A DNA stretch of 64,000 nucleotides from Cellulomonas telluris (GTDB lineage Bacteria; Actinomycetota; Actinomycetes; Actinomycetales; Cellulomonadaceae): contig NZ_QXFN01000003.1 of NCBI RefSeq assembly GCF_004886325.1, positions 186,001-250,000 of the forward strand. The letters run 5' to 3'. Of the stretch, positions 8,393-16,618 are shown piece after piece. The position numbers and the translations under genes are program-made. Below the pieces are notes generated by a model, which saw only the letters and a list, made by a program, of their open reading frames with translations, was not told the origin of the DNA and ran no database searches. How positions within the stretch are numbered: the first letter of the stretch is position 1; each line of letters begins with the position of its first letter.

Positions 8393-8423
8393 GTGAGGGT
8401 GTCCTCACCTCAGCGCCTAGACT
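8393..8423 (+). promoter_or_regulatory. fprA -10 box with overlapping palindrome (possible iron box)
   Basis: A strong -10, TAGACT (8418-8423), lies downstream of a perfect inverted repeat, GTGAGG-GTGT-CCTCAC (8393-8408), that occupies the -35 region. Bases 8394-8412 match a 19-bp actinobacterial IdeR/DmdR iron box at 13 positions by eye. That is weak but notable for a ferredoxin reductase. Apart from this and the amylase terminator, the 341-base gap 8201-8541 shows nothing else. Confidence 0.4.
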
Positions 8424-8541
8424 GGGGGGCGAGCAGCGCCCTCGCACCGACCGACGCGCACGCCGACGCGCAGGCCCTCCGGCCCCGCGGCCCGGCCGCG
8501 CCGAGCGGTGAGGGCCCCCCGACCGGAAGGCAGCCCGACCC

Positions 8542-9927
8542 GTGAGCACCCCGACCCTGCGTGTCGCGATCGTCGGCGCGGGACCGGCCGGCATCTACGC
8601 GGCCGACATCCTGTCGAAGACCGACCTCGACGTCAGCATCGACCTGTTCGAGCGCCTGCCCGCGCCGTTCGGCCTCGTCCGCTACGGCGTCGCGCCCGAC
8701 CACCCGCGCATCAAGCAGATCATCGTCGCGCTGCACAAGGTCCTCGAGCGCGGCGACATCCGCCTCCTCGCGAACGTCGACTACGGCACCGACCTCAAGC
8801 TCGACGACCTGCGCCAGTTCTACGACGCCGTCATCTTCTCGACCGGCTCGATCCGGGACGCGGCCCTGCCGATCCCCGGCATCGACCTCGACGGGTCCTA
8901 CGGCGCCGCGGACTTCGTCTCCTGGTACGACGGCCACCCGGACGTGCCGCGCACCTGGCCCCTCGAGGCGCAGCAGGTGGCCGTCCTGGGCGCGGGCAAC
9001 GTGGCGCTCGACGTCGCGCGCATCCTCGCCAAGCACGCGGACGACCTGCTCCCGACCGAGGTCCCGGCCAACGTCTACGAGATCCTCAAGAAGAGCCCGG
9101 TCACCGACGTGCACGTGTTCGCGCGCCGCGGCCCCGCGCAGGCGAAGTTCTCGCCGCTCGAGCTCCGCGAGCTCGGCCACGTGCCGGACGTCGACGTCGT
9201 CGTGTACCCGGAGGACTTCGAGTTCGACGAGGGCTCCGAGGCGGCGATCCGCTCGAGCAACCAGACGAAGCAGGTCGTCAAGACCCTCACGGACTGGACG
9301 CTCAAGGAGCCCGAGGACCTCACCGCCTCGCGCCGCATCCACCTGCACTTCCTGCACAAGCCGCTCGAGGTGCTCGGCGAGGACGGCAAGGTCGTCGGCC
9401 TGCGCACCGAGCGCACGACGCTCACCGGCGACGGGAACGTCGCGGGCACCGGCGAGACGTTCGACTGGCCGGTCCAGGCCGTCTACCGCGCCGTCGGCTA
9501 CTTCGGCTCGCCGCTGGTCGACATCCCGTTCGACGACGTCGCGGGTGTCATCCCCAACCGCGAGGGCCGGGTCGTGGACGTCGACGGCGAGCACCTGTCC
9601 GGCATCTACGCGACCGGCTGGATCAAGCGCGGTCCCGTCGGCCTCATCGGCCACACCAAGTCCGACGCGTCCGAGACCATCCGGCACCTGGGCGAGGACG
9701 TCGCCGCCGCCGGCGAGGCGTTCTACACCGCCGCCGAGCGCGACCCCGAGGCCGTCCTCGAGTTCCTGCGGGCGCGCGGCGCCCAGCCCATCGACTGGTC
9801 GGGCTGGGAGCTGCTCGACGCGTACGAGAAGTCCCTGGGCGAGCCGCACGGGCGCGAGCGGGTCAAGCTCGTCCCGCGCGAGGACATGGTGGCGATCTCC
9901 CTCGGCCGTCAGCTGCCGAACGCCTGA
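8542..9927 (+). CDS. fprA: Ferredoxin/adrenodoxin-type NADP+ reductase
   Basis: A 461-aa FAD- and NADPH-binding flavoprotein that passes electrons from NADPH to ferredoxin for cytochromes P450 and Fe-S metabolism. The N-terminal FAD dinucleotide fold is [15 protein letters not shown] (residues 8-22), followed by [20 protein letters not shown], the signature of the adrenodoxin-reductase/FprA family. The NADP fold is [16 protein letters not shown] (about 147-162). The conserved [13 protein letters not shown] segment near residue 370 belongs to the FAD pocket. The length equals that of mycobacterial FprA. Start GTG 8542 follows GGAAGG at 8524-8529. The gene stands alone between two terminators and has its own promoter. 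Confidence 0.95.
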   Translation: MSTPTLRVAIVGAGPAGIYAADILSKTDLDVSIDLFERLPAPFGLVRYGVAPDHPRIKQIIVALHKVLERGDIRLLANVDYGTDLKLDDLRQFYDAVIFSTGSIRDAALPIPGIDLDGSYGAADFVSWYDGHPDVPRTWPLEAQQVAVLGAGNVALDVARILAKHADDLLPTEVPANVYEILKKSPVTDVHVFARRGPAQAKFSPLELRELGHVPDVDVVVYPEDFEFDEGSEAAIRSSNQTKQVVKTLTDWTLKEPEDLTASRRIHLHFLHKPLEVLGEDGKVVGLRTERTTLTGDGNVAGTGETFDWPVQAVYRAVGYFGSPLVDIPFDDVAGVIPNREGRVVDVDGEHLSGIYATGWIKRGPVGLIGHTKSDASETIRHLGEDVAAAGEAFYTAAERDPEAVLEFLRARGAQPIDWSGWELLDAYEKSLGEPHGRERVKLVPREDMVAISLGRQLPNA

Positions 9928-9937
9928 CGCCGACGGA

Positions 9938-9970
9938 CGGGCCCCGCACGCGCACCGCGTGCGGGGCCCG
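9938..9970 (+). terminator. Terminator hairpin after fprA
   Basis: A perfect 15-bp stem, 9938-9952 with 9956-9970, around a 3-base loop (CAC), starting 11 bases after the stop codon. No U tract follows. Confidence 0.75.
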
Positions 9971-10159
9971 TCGTCGTCCCCGGCCCGGCGCCGGACGGGT
10001 GGTCCTGCCGCCCGCCGCACGTCGCGCCGGGCGCGTCGACGCAGCCCACGGGCACGCTGGGGGCGCGGCGCCCGGGTGCCGCGGGGAACGCGCACGTACC
10101 CCGGGACGTTCTCCCGGCGGACGCACGGACCGCCCCGGACGGGGCGGGGGAGGACGGAC

Positions 10160-11041
10160 ATGGGGCATCGGCACTTCAACGGCCTGAAGACGGCGGCGCT
10201 GTTCGGCGCCATGTGGGCCGTCCTGCTCGGCATCGGCTACCTGCTCGGCGGGGGGCGCCCCGGGTTCCTCCTGCTGTTCGCCGGCATCGGCCTGCTGACG
10301 ACGGCCTACAGCTACTGGAACTCGGACAAGATCGCGATCCGCGCGATGCGCGCCCGGCCCGTCAGCGAGATCGAGCAGCCGGTGATGTACCGGATCGTGC
10401 GGGAGCTCTCGACGGCGGCGCGCCAGCCCATGCCGCGGCTGTACGTGTCGCCGACCATGGCGCCGAACGCCTTCGCGACGGGCCGCAACCCGCAGAACGC
10501 CGCGGTGTGCTGCACCGAGGGCATCCTGCTGATCCTCGACGAGCGCGAGCTGCGCGGCGTGCTCGGCCACGAGCTGATGCACGTGTACAACCGGGACATC
10601 CTGACGTCCTCCGTGGCCGCCGCGATCGCGGGTGTCATCACCTCGCTCGCGCAGTTCGCCCTGTTCTTCGGCGGCGGCGACCGCCGTGGGGGCGGCAACC
10701 CGCTGGCGGGTCTGCTGCTGGCCCTGCTCGCACCGCTCGCGGCCACGCTCATCCAGCTCGCCATCAGCCGCACCCGCGAGTACGACGCGGACGAGGACGG
10801 TGCCGCCCTGACCGGCGACCCGCTCGCGCTGGCGTCGGCGCTGCGCAAGCTCGAGGCGGGCACCCACGCGCGCCCGCTGCCGCAGGAGCGCGAGCTGGTG
10901 GACGTCTCGCACCTCATGATCGCGAACCCGTTCCGCGGCGGCGGGCTGGGCCGCATGTTCGCGACGCACCCGCCGATGGCGGACCGCATCGCGCGGCTCG
11001 AGGCGCTCGCGGGCGGGCGCGGGGGCGTCGCCCGGTACTGA
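10160..11041 (+). CDS. htpX: HtpX-family membrane zinc metalloprotease (M48)
   Basis: A 293-aa membrane protease for quality control of misfolded membrane proteins. Two N-terminal helices (about residues 12-50) precede the catalytic HELMH motif (zinc ligands His137 and His141, general base Glu138). Two more helices (about 155-205) are followed by [13 protein letters not shown], which contains the third zinc ligand Glu. The length is normal for HtpX. ATG at 10160 was chosen because it follows GGAGGA and begins the family-typical N-terminus. The GC-rich stretch before it (9971-10159) carries no evident gene. htpX is monocistronic and shares a bidirectional hairpin with the convergent yajQ gene. 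Confidence 0.93.
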   Translation: MGHRHFNGLKTAALFGAMWAVLLGIGYLLGGGRPGFLLLFAGIGLLTTAYSYWNSDKIAIRAMRARPVSEIEQPVMYRIVRELSTAARQPMPRLYVSPTMAPNAFATGRNPQNAAVCCTEGILLILDERELRGVLGHELMHVYNRDILTSSVAAAIAGVITSLAQFALFFGGGDRRGGGNPLAGLLLALLAPLAATLIQLAISRTREYDADEDGAALTGDPLALASALRKLEAGTHARPLPQERELVDVSHLMIANPFRGGGLGRMFATHPPMADRIARLEALAGGRGGVARY

Positions 11042-11088
11042 GCCACACCGGCGTCGCCGGGACGAGCCGCACCGGCGTCGCCGGGACG
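11041..11088 (+). repeat. Two 24-bp direct repeats after htpX
   Basis: Units at 11041-11064 and 11065-11088 differ at a single base. They fill the gap between the htpX stop and the terminator. No coding role is apparent. Confidence 0.8.
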
Positions 11089-11091
11089 CAC

Positions 11092-11127
11092 CGAGGGGCC
11101 CGCACCGCGCACGGTACGGGCCCCTCG
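11092..11127. terminator. Bidirectional terminator between htpX and yajQ
   Basis: CGAGGGGCCCG (11092-11102) pairs with CGGGCCCCTCG (11117-11127). An inner ACCG/CGGT stem continues the hairpin after one mismatch, with loop CGCA. It sits between two convergent genes and can serve both. Confidence 0.75.
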
Positions 11128-11134
11128 CGCACCG

Positions 11135-11632
11135 TCAGCGGTAGTTGACGAACTGGAGCGCCGCGTCGACGTCGGCGCCCTTCATCAGCGCGATGACCGC
11201 CTGCAGGTCGTCGCGGCTCTTGGCCGACACCCGCAGCTCGTCGCCCTGGATCTGCGTCTTGACGCCCTTCGGGCCCTCGTCGCGCACGAGCTTGGCGAGC
11301 TTCTTCGCCACCTCGCTGCTCAGGCCCTCCTTGATGCTCGCCGCGAGGCGGTACTCCTTGCCCGAGGGCTTCGGCTCGCCGTCGCCGGTGTCGAGGGCCT
11401 TGAGCGAGATGTTGCGCTTGATGAGCTTGGACTGGAAGACGTCGAGGACGGCCAGGACGCGCTCGGCGGAGTTCGCGACCATGAGGATGCTCTCGCCGCT
11501 CCACGCGATCGACGCGCCCACGCCCTTGAAGTCGTACCGCTGCGCGATCTCCTTCGCGGCCTGGTTCAGGGCGTTGTCGACCTCCTGCCGGTCGACCTTG
11601 CTGACGACGTCGAACGACGACTCGCTCGCCAT
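11135..11632 (-). CDS. YajQ family nucleotide-binding protein (UPF0234)
   Basis: A 165-aa soluble protein of the YajQ family. Some homologues bind cyclic di-GMP and act as effectors on transcription factors, and the role in Actinobacteria is not established. Recognisable segments are the N-terminal [20 protein letters not shown], then QRYDFKG near residue 33, [29 protein letters not shown], and the C-terminal [12 protein letters not shown]. The length is standard (about 160-165). Start ATG 11632 has a GGGAG stretch just upstream on its strand. It is monocistronic, converging on htpX and diverging from tRNA-Tyr. Confidence 0.93.
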   Translation of the reverse strand: MASESSFDVVSKVDRQEVDNALNQAAKEIAQRYDFKGVGASIAWSGESILMVANSAERVLAVLDVFQSKLIKRNISLKALDTGDGEPKPSGKEYRLAASIKEGLSSEVAKKLAKLVRDEGPKGVKTQIQGDELRVSAKSRDDLQAVIALMKGADVDAALQFVNYR

Positions 11633-11830
11633 GGTGCTCCCTCCCGGCGCGCGCCGGTCGGCGGCGCCTCGTACGGACTGGGCGGGTCCCTGCGGGCGCC
11701 GGTCCGCCGCGGTCGCGACGGACGGTGGCGCGAGGGGCCTCGCGGAGTTGCTATCCTTCCATCCGCACGCCGCTCACGCGGACGGCGGGCAGGCTTCGGC
11801 CTGGCCCGCTCCGGTGGGTGGTGTCCCCTT

Positions 11831-11912
11831 GGCGGGTTACCCGAGTGGCCAAAGGGGGCTGACTGTAAATCAGCTGGCATCGCCTACGGGGGTTCGAATC
11901 CCTCACCCGCCA
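11831..11912 (+). tRNA. tRNA-Tyr (anticodon GTA)
   Basis: Acceptor stem GGCGGGT/ACCCGCC closes 11831-11837 with 11905-11911, and A11912 is the discriminator. The anticodon loop CTGTAAA shows GTA. A long variable arm makes it 82 nt, as expected for tRNA-Tyr. The T arm holds GGTTCGAATCC. CCA is not encoded. A -10-like TATCCT lies at 11752-11757. Confidence 0.96.
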
Positions 11913-11917
11913 CGTGA

Positions 11918-11952
11918 CGAAGGGCCTCCTCGCAGTGCGAGGAGGCCCTTCG
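11918..11952. terminator. Terminator after tRNA-Tyr
   Basis: A perfect 16-bp stem, 11918-11933 with 11937-11952, and loop AGT. It lies between tRNA-Tyr and the convergent lipoprotein gene and probably ends both transcripts. Confidence 0.8.
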
Positions 11953-11986
11953 ACGTCCCGGGGTCGAGCCCGGGGCCGGCGGTGGG

Positions 11987-12427
11987 TCAGGAGCAGGTGT
12001 ACGCACCGGGCGTGATGGAGACCGTCTCGCCCTCGTAGCGGGTGTCGAAGACGCCGGCGTCCTCGGCGGAGGCGAACGCCAGCCCGACGCCGACGGGGTC
12101 GGCGAACTCCGTCAGCCCGGCGAGCGTCTCGGCCGCTCCCTCCTGGCACGCCGGGTCCCACGCCTCGGCGTCGTAGCCGAGCTCGCCGAGGCGCGTGACC
12201 TCCTCCTCGAGGCCGCCCTCGTCGCCGGCCTCCGCGACGGCCGTCCAGACGACCCACAGGTCGCCGTCCGCCTCGGCGGGGGCGACGGCCTCGGGCCAGT
12301 CGGCCGTCGAGGGGTCGACGCCCTCGTCGCCGCCGGAGCAGGCGGCGAGACCGAGGACCAGGCCGAGGGCGAGCGGGGCGGCGAGCAGCGGCGTCGCGGC
12401 GCGACGGGGTGCGGGCAGGGGGCGCAT
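11987..12427 (-). CDS. Small secreted lipoprotein of unknown function
   Basis: A 146-aa protein beginning at ATG 12427. The first about 30 residues form a lipoprotein signal peptide: basic RPLPAPRRAA, a hydrophobic LLAAPLALGLVLG stretch, and the lipobox LAAC with Cys near residue 28. The mature part is acidic (many Glu/Asp) with a flexible start, SGGDEGVDPST, and one further cysteine pair late (DPACQEG and the C-terminal TCS), possibly a disulfide. No family is recognised. Secretion and lipid anchoring to the outer membrane face are inferred from the signal. It converges on tRNA-Tyr and stands alone. The 229 bases upstream to tRNA-Thr show only the tRNA promoter. Confidence 0.75.
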   Translation of the reverse strand: MRPLPAPRRAATPLLAAPLALGLVLGLAACSGGDEGVDPSTADWPEAVAPAEADGDLWVVWTAVAEAGDEGGLEEEVTRLGELGYDAEAWDPACQEGAAETLAGLTEFADPVGVGLAFASAEDAGVFDTRYEGETVSITPGAYTCS

Positions 12428-12616
12428 GCGGCGGATCGTGGCACGGCGCCCCGGCGGCCAGGTACGAAGCGAAAGGTTTAGGGGAGCGACGTGACGGCCG
12501 GCGTCGCACCCGGCGTCGGCACCCGCCGGGGGTGCCCCAGGGCGGCCGTGGAGGGCCCCGGATCGCGGCCCGTGCGGCACGCCCGGGCCGGTGACCAGGC
12601 CCACGCGACCGCCGAT

Positions 12617-12646
12617 TTCACCGCCGGGCCCGTGCCCGTGTACTCT
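12617..12646 (+). promoter_or_regulatory. Promoter of the tRNA-Thr/tRNA-Met/rpmG unit
   Basis: TTCACC (12617-12622) and TACTCT (12641-12646), with an 18-base spacer, sit 11 bases upstream of the tRNA-Thr 5' end. Confidence 0.6.
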
Positions 12647-12656
12647 GGTCCGCGCT

Positions 12657-12729
12657 GCCCCGATAGCTCAGTCGGCAGAGCGTCTCCATGGTAAGGAGAA
12701 GGTCAAGGGTTCGATTCCCTTTCGGGGCT
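12657..12729 (+). tRNA. tRNA-Thr (anticodon GGT)
   Basis: Acceptor GCCCCGA/TCGGGGC (12657-12663 with 12722-12728) and discriminator T12729. Anticodon stem TCTCC/GGAGA encloses loop ATGGTAA, giving GGT. The T arm holds GGTTCGATTCC. 73 nt, CCA not encoded. It is cotranscribed with tRNA-Met and rpmG, a conserved actinobacterial arrangement. Confidence 0.96.
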
Positions 12730-12784
12730 CTGTGGTGTGTCACGGGTCGGCCGCCCTCGGGCGGTCGACCCGGACCGCCGCTGT

Positions 12785-12861
12785 GGCGGGATAGCTCAGG
12801 TGGTTAGAGCACACGGCTCATAATCGTGGTGTCGCGGGTTCGAATCCCGCTCCCGCTACCA
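12785..12861 (+). tRNA. tRNA-Met (anticodon CAT, elongator)
   Basis: Acceptor GGCGGGA/TCCCGCT (12785-12791 with 12851-12857), discriminator A12858, and a genomic CCA at 12859-12861. Loop CTCATAA gives CAT. The anticodon stem CACGG/TCGTG lacks the three consecutive G-C pairs of initiator tRNA, and position 1 pairs with 72, so it is the elongator form. Confidence 0.93.
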
Positions 12862-12954
12862 CGTCCGGCGAACATCCGTAGCAGCAGCGCGTGTCGGCCG
12901 GCGCGCGCCAGGAGAAGAACGCAGCCCCCGCGGGGCGCGAGAGGTGACACAGAC

Positions 12955-13125
12955 ATGGCCAGCAAGAGCGCGGACGTCCGCCCGAAGATCACGCTCGCCT
13001 GCACGGAGTGCAAGGAGCGGAACTACATCACGAAGAAGAACCGTCGGAACAACCCCGACCGGCTCGAGATGAAGAAGTTCTGCCCGCGTGACAACAAGCA
13101 CACGGTGCACCGCGAGACCCGCTGA
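12955..13125 (+). CDS. rpmG: 50S ribosomal protein L33
   Basis: A 56-aa ribosomal protein of the cysteine-containing L33 class. It begins [20 protein letters not shown], followed by [20 protein letters not shown] and ends HRETR. The first zinc knuckle CTEC (residues 16-19) is intact. In the second, CxxC is replaced by CPRD, so only three of the four usual cysteine ligands remain. Zinc binding may therefore be weak or use another residue (Asp or a nearby His). ATG 12955 is the natural start and fits the family N-terminus. It is cotranscribed with the two upstream tRNAs and lies ahead of the MaoC-like pair, as in many Actinobacteria. Confidence 0.95.
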   Translation: MASKSADVRPKITLACTECKERNYITKKNRRNNPDRLEMKKFCPRDNKHTVHRETR

Positions 13126-13157
13126 CGCGGCACACGCAGCCGAGCCGATCCGCTGAC

Positions 13158-13610
13158 ATGGCGGTCGACACCACTTTCGCCGGGCGGGTCTACCCGCCCG
13201 GCGACGTGTATGTGGTCTCCCGCGAGAAGATCCGCGAGTTCGCCGAGGCCACCGGCGGGACGCACCCGGCGCACACCGACGCCGCCGCGGCCCGCGCCCT
13301 GGGCCACCCCGACGTGGTCGCCCCGCCCACGTTCGCGGTCGTCATCGCGCAGCGCACCGAGGCGCAGTACGTGGACGACCCGGCCGCCGGCATCGACTTC
13401 AGCCGCGTCGTCCACGCCGACGAGCGGTTCACCCACCACCGGCCGCTGCACGCCGGCGACCGCGTGGTGACGACGCTGCACGTCGACGCCGTCACGCTGC
13501 GCGGCGGTCTCGCGATGGTGACGACGCGCTGCGAGCTCGCCGACGAGTCCGGTGCCCCCGTCGCCACCGTCGTCTCGACGCTGGCCGTGCGCCCCGAGGA
13601 GGACGCGTGA
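13158..13610 (+). CDS. MaoC-like hot-dog protein, HadA/UPF0336 type subunit
   Basis: A 150-aa hot-dog fold protein of the UPF0336/HadA group. Homologues in mycobacteria pair with HadB to form a (3R)-hydroxyacyl-ACP dehydratase of fatty-acid synthase II, with HadA as the substrate-channel subunit lacking the catalytic Asp/His. The same holds here: the GTHPAHTDAAAARALGHPDV segment aligns with the hydratase motif, but the D-x-x-x-H catalytic pair is degenerate. The C-terminal half carries the ERFTHHRPLHAGDRV segment typical of the family. It lies 32 bases after rpmG and overlaps the next gene by four bases (GTGA), so the two subunits are translationally coupled. Whether it serves fatty-acid synthesis here is inferred from homologues. 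Confidence 0.85.
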   Translation: MAVDTTFAGRVYPPGDVYVVSREKIREFAEATGGTHPAHTDAAAARALGHPDVVAPPTFAVVIAQRTEAQYVDDPAAGIDFSRVVHADERFTHHRPLHAGDRVVTTLHVDAVTLRGGLAMVTTRCELADESGAPVATVVSTLAVRPEEDA

Positions 13611-14035
13611 GCACCGGCCCCGCGCTCGCCGACCTCGCCGTCGGCCAGGAGGTCGCGCGGCGCACCGTCGCCGTCGACCGTGCCCGCCTCGTCCGGTACG
13701 CGGGCGCCAGCGGCGACTTCAACCCCATCCACTGGAACGAGCGGGTCGCCACGTCCGTGGGTCTCCCGGGCGTCATCGCGCACGGGATGTGGACGATGGG
13801 CGCGGCGGTCGCGGTCGTCGTGGACTGGGCGGGCGACCCGGGCGCGGTCGTCGACTACCAGACGCGGTTCACCCGGCCCGTGCCGGTGCCCGACCCGGGC
13901 GCCGCGGAGGTCGAGGTCGTCGCCGCCGTCGGCGCACTGGACCCCGAGGCGGGCACGGTCCGGGTCGACCTGACGGTGACCGTCGAGGGTGCGCGCGTGC
14001 TCGGCAAGGCGCAGGCGGTCGTCCGCCTGGCCTGA
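13607..14035 (+). CDS. MaoC family dehydratase, HadB-type catalytic subunit
   Basis: A 142-aa hot-dog protein with an intact hydratase motif: YAGASGDFNPIHWNE around residues 32-46 (catalytic Asp and His), then LPGVIAHGMWTMG. It would dehydrate (3R)-hydroxyacyl thioesters, most likely as a heterodimer with the product of the overlapping upstream gene. The start is GTG inside the GTGA overlap at 13607-13610. The rpmG, HadA-like, HadB-like order followed by murB is the same backbone as in mycobacteria and streptomycetes. Here a LacI/MFS pair is interposed before murB. The enzyme class is clear, but the in vivo substrate is not. Confidence 0.88.
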   Translation: MSTGPALADLAVGQEVARRTVAVDRARLVRYAGASGDFNPIHWNERVATSVGLPGVIAHGMWTMGAAVAVVVDWAGDPGAVVDYQTRFTRPVPVPDPGAAEVEVVAAVGALDPEAGTVRVDLTVTVEGARVLGKAQAVVRLA

Positions 14036-14075
14036 GGCGCTCCGGTCCGGCGGCTGCCGGTGCCGACGTGCCGGC

Positions 14076-15146
14076 TCAGGCCGGCGGGCGACCGGTCGTG
14101 GTCCCGACCCGCAGCGACACGGGCAGCACCCGGTCCTCGGCGGTGCCACCCGTGAGCAGGTCCGCCACGGCGTCGCCGATCGCCGCGCCCTTGTCCGCCA
14201 GCGGCTGGCTGACGCTCGTGAGCACGTCCGGCGCGAGCCACGGCAGGTCGAGGCCGTCGAAGCCCGCGACCGACACGTCCTCGGGCACGCGCAGGCCGAG
14301 CTCCCGTGCGGCCAGCACGACGCCCGAGGCGAGCAGGTCGGACTGGCACAGGACCGCCGTCGGGCGGTCGTCGCCGGACAGCAGGGCGCGACCGGCGGCG
14401 GCGCCGTGCTCGACGAGCGACGCCGGGGTCTCCCACACCACGACCGGCTGCACGCCGGCGTCGGTGACGCCGCGCAGCCGCCGGCGCGTGATCTCCCACC
14501 CGATCCGGGCGAGGCGGGCCTCGTCCGCGGCGCCCTCGGCGCGGTCCCGGTCGAACGGCAGCGTCACGGTCGCGATCCGCGTGTGCCCGAGGGCGACGAC
14601 GTGCCGCGTGAGCTCGGCCATGCCCCCCCGGTCGTCGATGCCGACGGCGGCCACGTCGGGCTGCGGCGTGCCCTCGACGAGGACGATGGGGATGCCCCGG
14701 TTGCGCAGGGTCTCCAGCACGGGGTCGTCCGTCGTGCCGCCCCACATCTGGACCGCCACGTCCATCGCGGCGCTGGCGAGCAGCGGGTCGACCGGGGGCT
14801 GCGACGCGTCGTGCGGTCCGGGCACCAGCAGGACCCCGAGGCCGAGCGGCCCGAGCCGGGTGACGAGGCCGTCGAGCACCTGGATCGTGACGGGGTCACG
14901 AAAGGCGCGGCGCAGTGCGTCGCCCATGACGACGCCGACGATCCCGGAGCGCCCGCTGCGCAGCTGCCGGCCCAGCGGGTTCGGCCCCGCGTACCCGAGG
15001 GTGCGGGCGGCCTCGAGCACGCGTGAGCGCGTGCGGTCGGCGATGGGACCGGAGCCGGAGAAGGCCAGGGAGGCGGTCGACACCGAGACCCCCGCGGCGG
15101 CGGCGACGTCGGCGAGGGTCGTGCGCTGGGCGGGCAGGGTCGGCAC
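14076..15146 (-). CDS. LacI-family transcriptional regulator
   Basis: A 356-aa sugar-type repressor. The N-terminal helix-turn-helix reads TTLADVAAAAGVSVSTASLA with the hinge helix following at NPLGRQLRSGRSG. The rest is a periplasmic-binding-protein-like effector domain (about residues 65-350) with the family DVSVAGFDGLDLPWLAPDVLTSV segment. Start GTG 15146 was chosen as the closest start to the HTH. It is tentative, because the AAAGG on its strand nearly abuts it. The gene is transcribed divergently from an MFS transporter, and the gap contains a perfect 14-bp palindrome with a central CG, so it most likely represses that transporter and itself. The ligand is unknown. Confidence 0.88.
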   Translation of the reverse strand: MPTLPAQRTTLADVAAAAGVSVSTASLAFSGSGPIADRTRSRVLEAARTLGYAGPNPLGRQLRSGRSGIVGVVMGDALRRAFRDPVTIQVLDGLVTRLGPLGLGVLLVPGPHDASQPPVDPLLASAAMDVAVQMWGGTTDDPVLETLRNRGIPIVLVEGTPQPDVAAVGIDDRGGMAELTRHVVALGHTRIATVTLPFDRDRAEGAADEARLARIGWEITRRRLRGVTDAGVQPVVVWETPASLVEHGAAAGRALLSGDDRPTAVLCQSDLLASGVVLAARELGLRVPEDVSVAGFDGLDLPWLAPDVLTSVSQPLADKGAAIGDAVADLLTGGTAEDRVLPVSLRVGTTTGRPPA

Positions 15147-15279
15147 CTTTCGTGAGCCGGCCGCGGACCGGCCGGTGGCACGGGGCGCCGCGCCGGTTCG
15201 GGCGTTTGACGACGCGAGCAGCGTACCCGCAGAATGACCGGCATCCCCCTGAACTGAGCCGCGCCCTCGTCGGCCTCGT

Positions 15280-15293
15280 TCGAATCGATTCGA
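15280..15293. promoter_or_regulatory. Perfect 14-bp palindrome, LacI-type operator
   Basis: TCGAATCGATTCGA at 15280-15293 is a perfect palindrome with the central CG typical of LacI-family operators. It lies 22 bases before the MFS start and 133 bases before the divergent LacI start, so it is the probable binding site of that regulator. Confidence 0.7.
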
Positions 15294-15315
15294 CCAGCCT
15301 GCCCCGGGAGCCCGT

Positions 15316-16614
15316 GTGACCTCCGCCGCGACCTCGGCCCGCGCCGCCCGTCCGGACGTGCCCCGGGAGGTCCGCCTCGCCTCGACCGCCGTGTTCGTCG
15401 TCTTCCTCCTGGCCGGCTGGAACTTCGCCAGCTGGGCGTCCCGGCTCCCCGCGGTGCGCGACGCCCTGGACCTGCGTCCCGACCAGATGGGGCTGCTCCT
15501 GCTCGTCGGGTCGTTCGGGTCGCTGCTCGCGTTGCCGCTCTCGGGCATCGTCGTCGAGCGCCTCGGGGCGCGCCGCACGGTGCTCGGCTTCGGTGTGCTC
15601 AACGCGATCGGCTACGGGGTGGCCTGCGTCGGTGTCGCGACCGGGCAGGTGGTGGTCGTCGGCGCGGGCCTGGTGCTGGCCGGCGTCGGCACGGGCGTGT
15701 GGGACGCGTCGATGAACCTCGAGGGCGCCGTCGTCGAGCAGCGGCTCGGCCGCACGGTCATGCCGCGGTACCACGCGGGCTTCTCGTTCGGGACCATGGC
15801 GGCCTCCGGTGCGGCCGCGGTCGTCGCCGGGCTGCACGTGCCCGTCCAGGTGCACCTCCCCGTCGCCGTCGCGCTGTCGAGCGTCGTCCTCGCGCTCGCC
15901 GTGCGGGCGTTCCTCGCCGACACCACGGGCGCCGGGGCGTCCCCGGCGACCGGCCCGGACGCCGACCCGGCCGCCGCCGCGCCCGCCCCGCGCGGTGCGC
16001 GTGCCGCCCTCGGCGCGTGGCTCGAGCCCCGCACCCTGCTCGTGGGCCTCGTGGTCCTCGCCGCCGCGCTGACCGAGGGCGCCGCGAACGACTGGGTGAG
16101 CCTCGCCGTCGTGGACGGCTTCGACACCGGGCACGCGGTCGGGGCCCTCGGCTTCGGTCTCTTCGTCACCGCCATGACCGCGATGCGCCTGCTCGGCACG
16201 CGACTGCTCGACCGCTACGGCCGCGTCGCCGTGCTGCGGCTGTGCGCCGGCCTCGCCGCCGCGGGCCTGCTCGTCTTCGGCCTGGCCGACCACCTGTGGC
16301 TCGCGCTGCTCGGCGTCGTCGCGTGGGGCGCCGGTGCCGCCCTCGGCTTCCCCGTGGGCATGAGCGCCGCCGCCGACGACCCGCTGCGCGCGGCGCAGCG
16401 CGTGGCCGTCGTGTCGACCATCGGGTACTCGGCCTTCCTCGCGGGCCCGCCGCTGCTCGGCCTGCTCGCCGAGCGCGTGGGCTACCAGGAGGCGCTGCTC
16501 GCGATCCTCGTCCCGGTCGTGCTCGGGCTGCTGGTCACGAGTGCCGCACGCCCGCTGCCCGCCCCCGGCACCGCCTCCGGCACGGCCTCCCGCGCGCCGG
16601 GGGACGTAGCCTGA
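15316..16614 (+). CDS. MFS transporter, YbjJ-like
   Basis: A 432-aa inner-membrane carrier with about twelve hydrophobic helices in two bundles, split by an Ala/Pro-rich cytoplasmic loop (about residues 205-235). Recognisable parts are NFASWASRLPAVRDALDL after helix 1, the ERLGARRTVL motif-A equivalent, and GVWDASMNLEGAVVEQRLGR, which is characteristic of the YbjJ/fucose-permease-related MFS group. The substrate is unknown, possibly a sugar or a toxic metabolite. Start GTG 15316 follows GGGAG. It is divergent from a LacI regulator, with a palindromic operator in the gap, so expression is probably induced by the regulator's ligand. It ends 4 bases before murB. Confidence 0.88.
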   Translation: MTSAATSARAARPDVPREVRLASTAVFVVFLLAGWNFASWASRLPAVRDALDLRPDQMGLLLLVGSFGSLLALPLSGIVVERLGARRTVLGFGVLNAIGYGVACVGVATGQVVVVGAGLVLAGVGTGVWDASMNLEGAVVEQRLGRTVMPRYHAGFSFGTMAASGAAAVVAGLHVPVQVHLPVAVALSSVVLALAVRAFLADTTGAGASPATGPDADPAAAAPAPRGARAALGAWLEPRTLLVGLVVLAAALTEGAANDWVSLAVVDGFDTGHAVGALGFGLFVTAMTAMRLLGTRLLDRYGRVAVLRLCAGLAAAGLLVFGLADHLWLALLGVVAWGAGAALGFPVGMSAAADDPLRAAQRVAVVSTIGYSAFLAGPPLLGLLAERVGYQEALLAILVPVVLGLLVTSAARPLPAPGTASGTASRAPGDVA

Positions 16615-16618
16615 CGGG

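Noticed and set aside
12785-12861. Initiator tRNA (fMet)
   Set aside because: The anticodon stem lacks the three G-C pairs of initiators and the first acceptor pair is formed, so it is elongator Met.
11831-12861. tRNA genes as integration sites of a mobile element
   Set aside because: No integrase, no duplicated tRNA 3' end and no foreign-looking genes are seen next to tRNA-Tyr, tRNA-Thr, tRNA-Met or tRNA-Trp.
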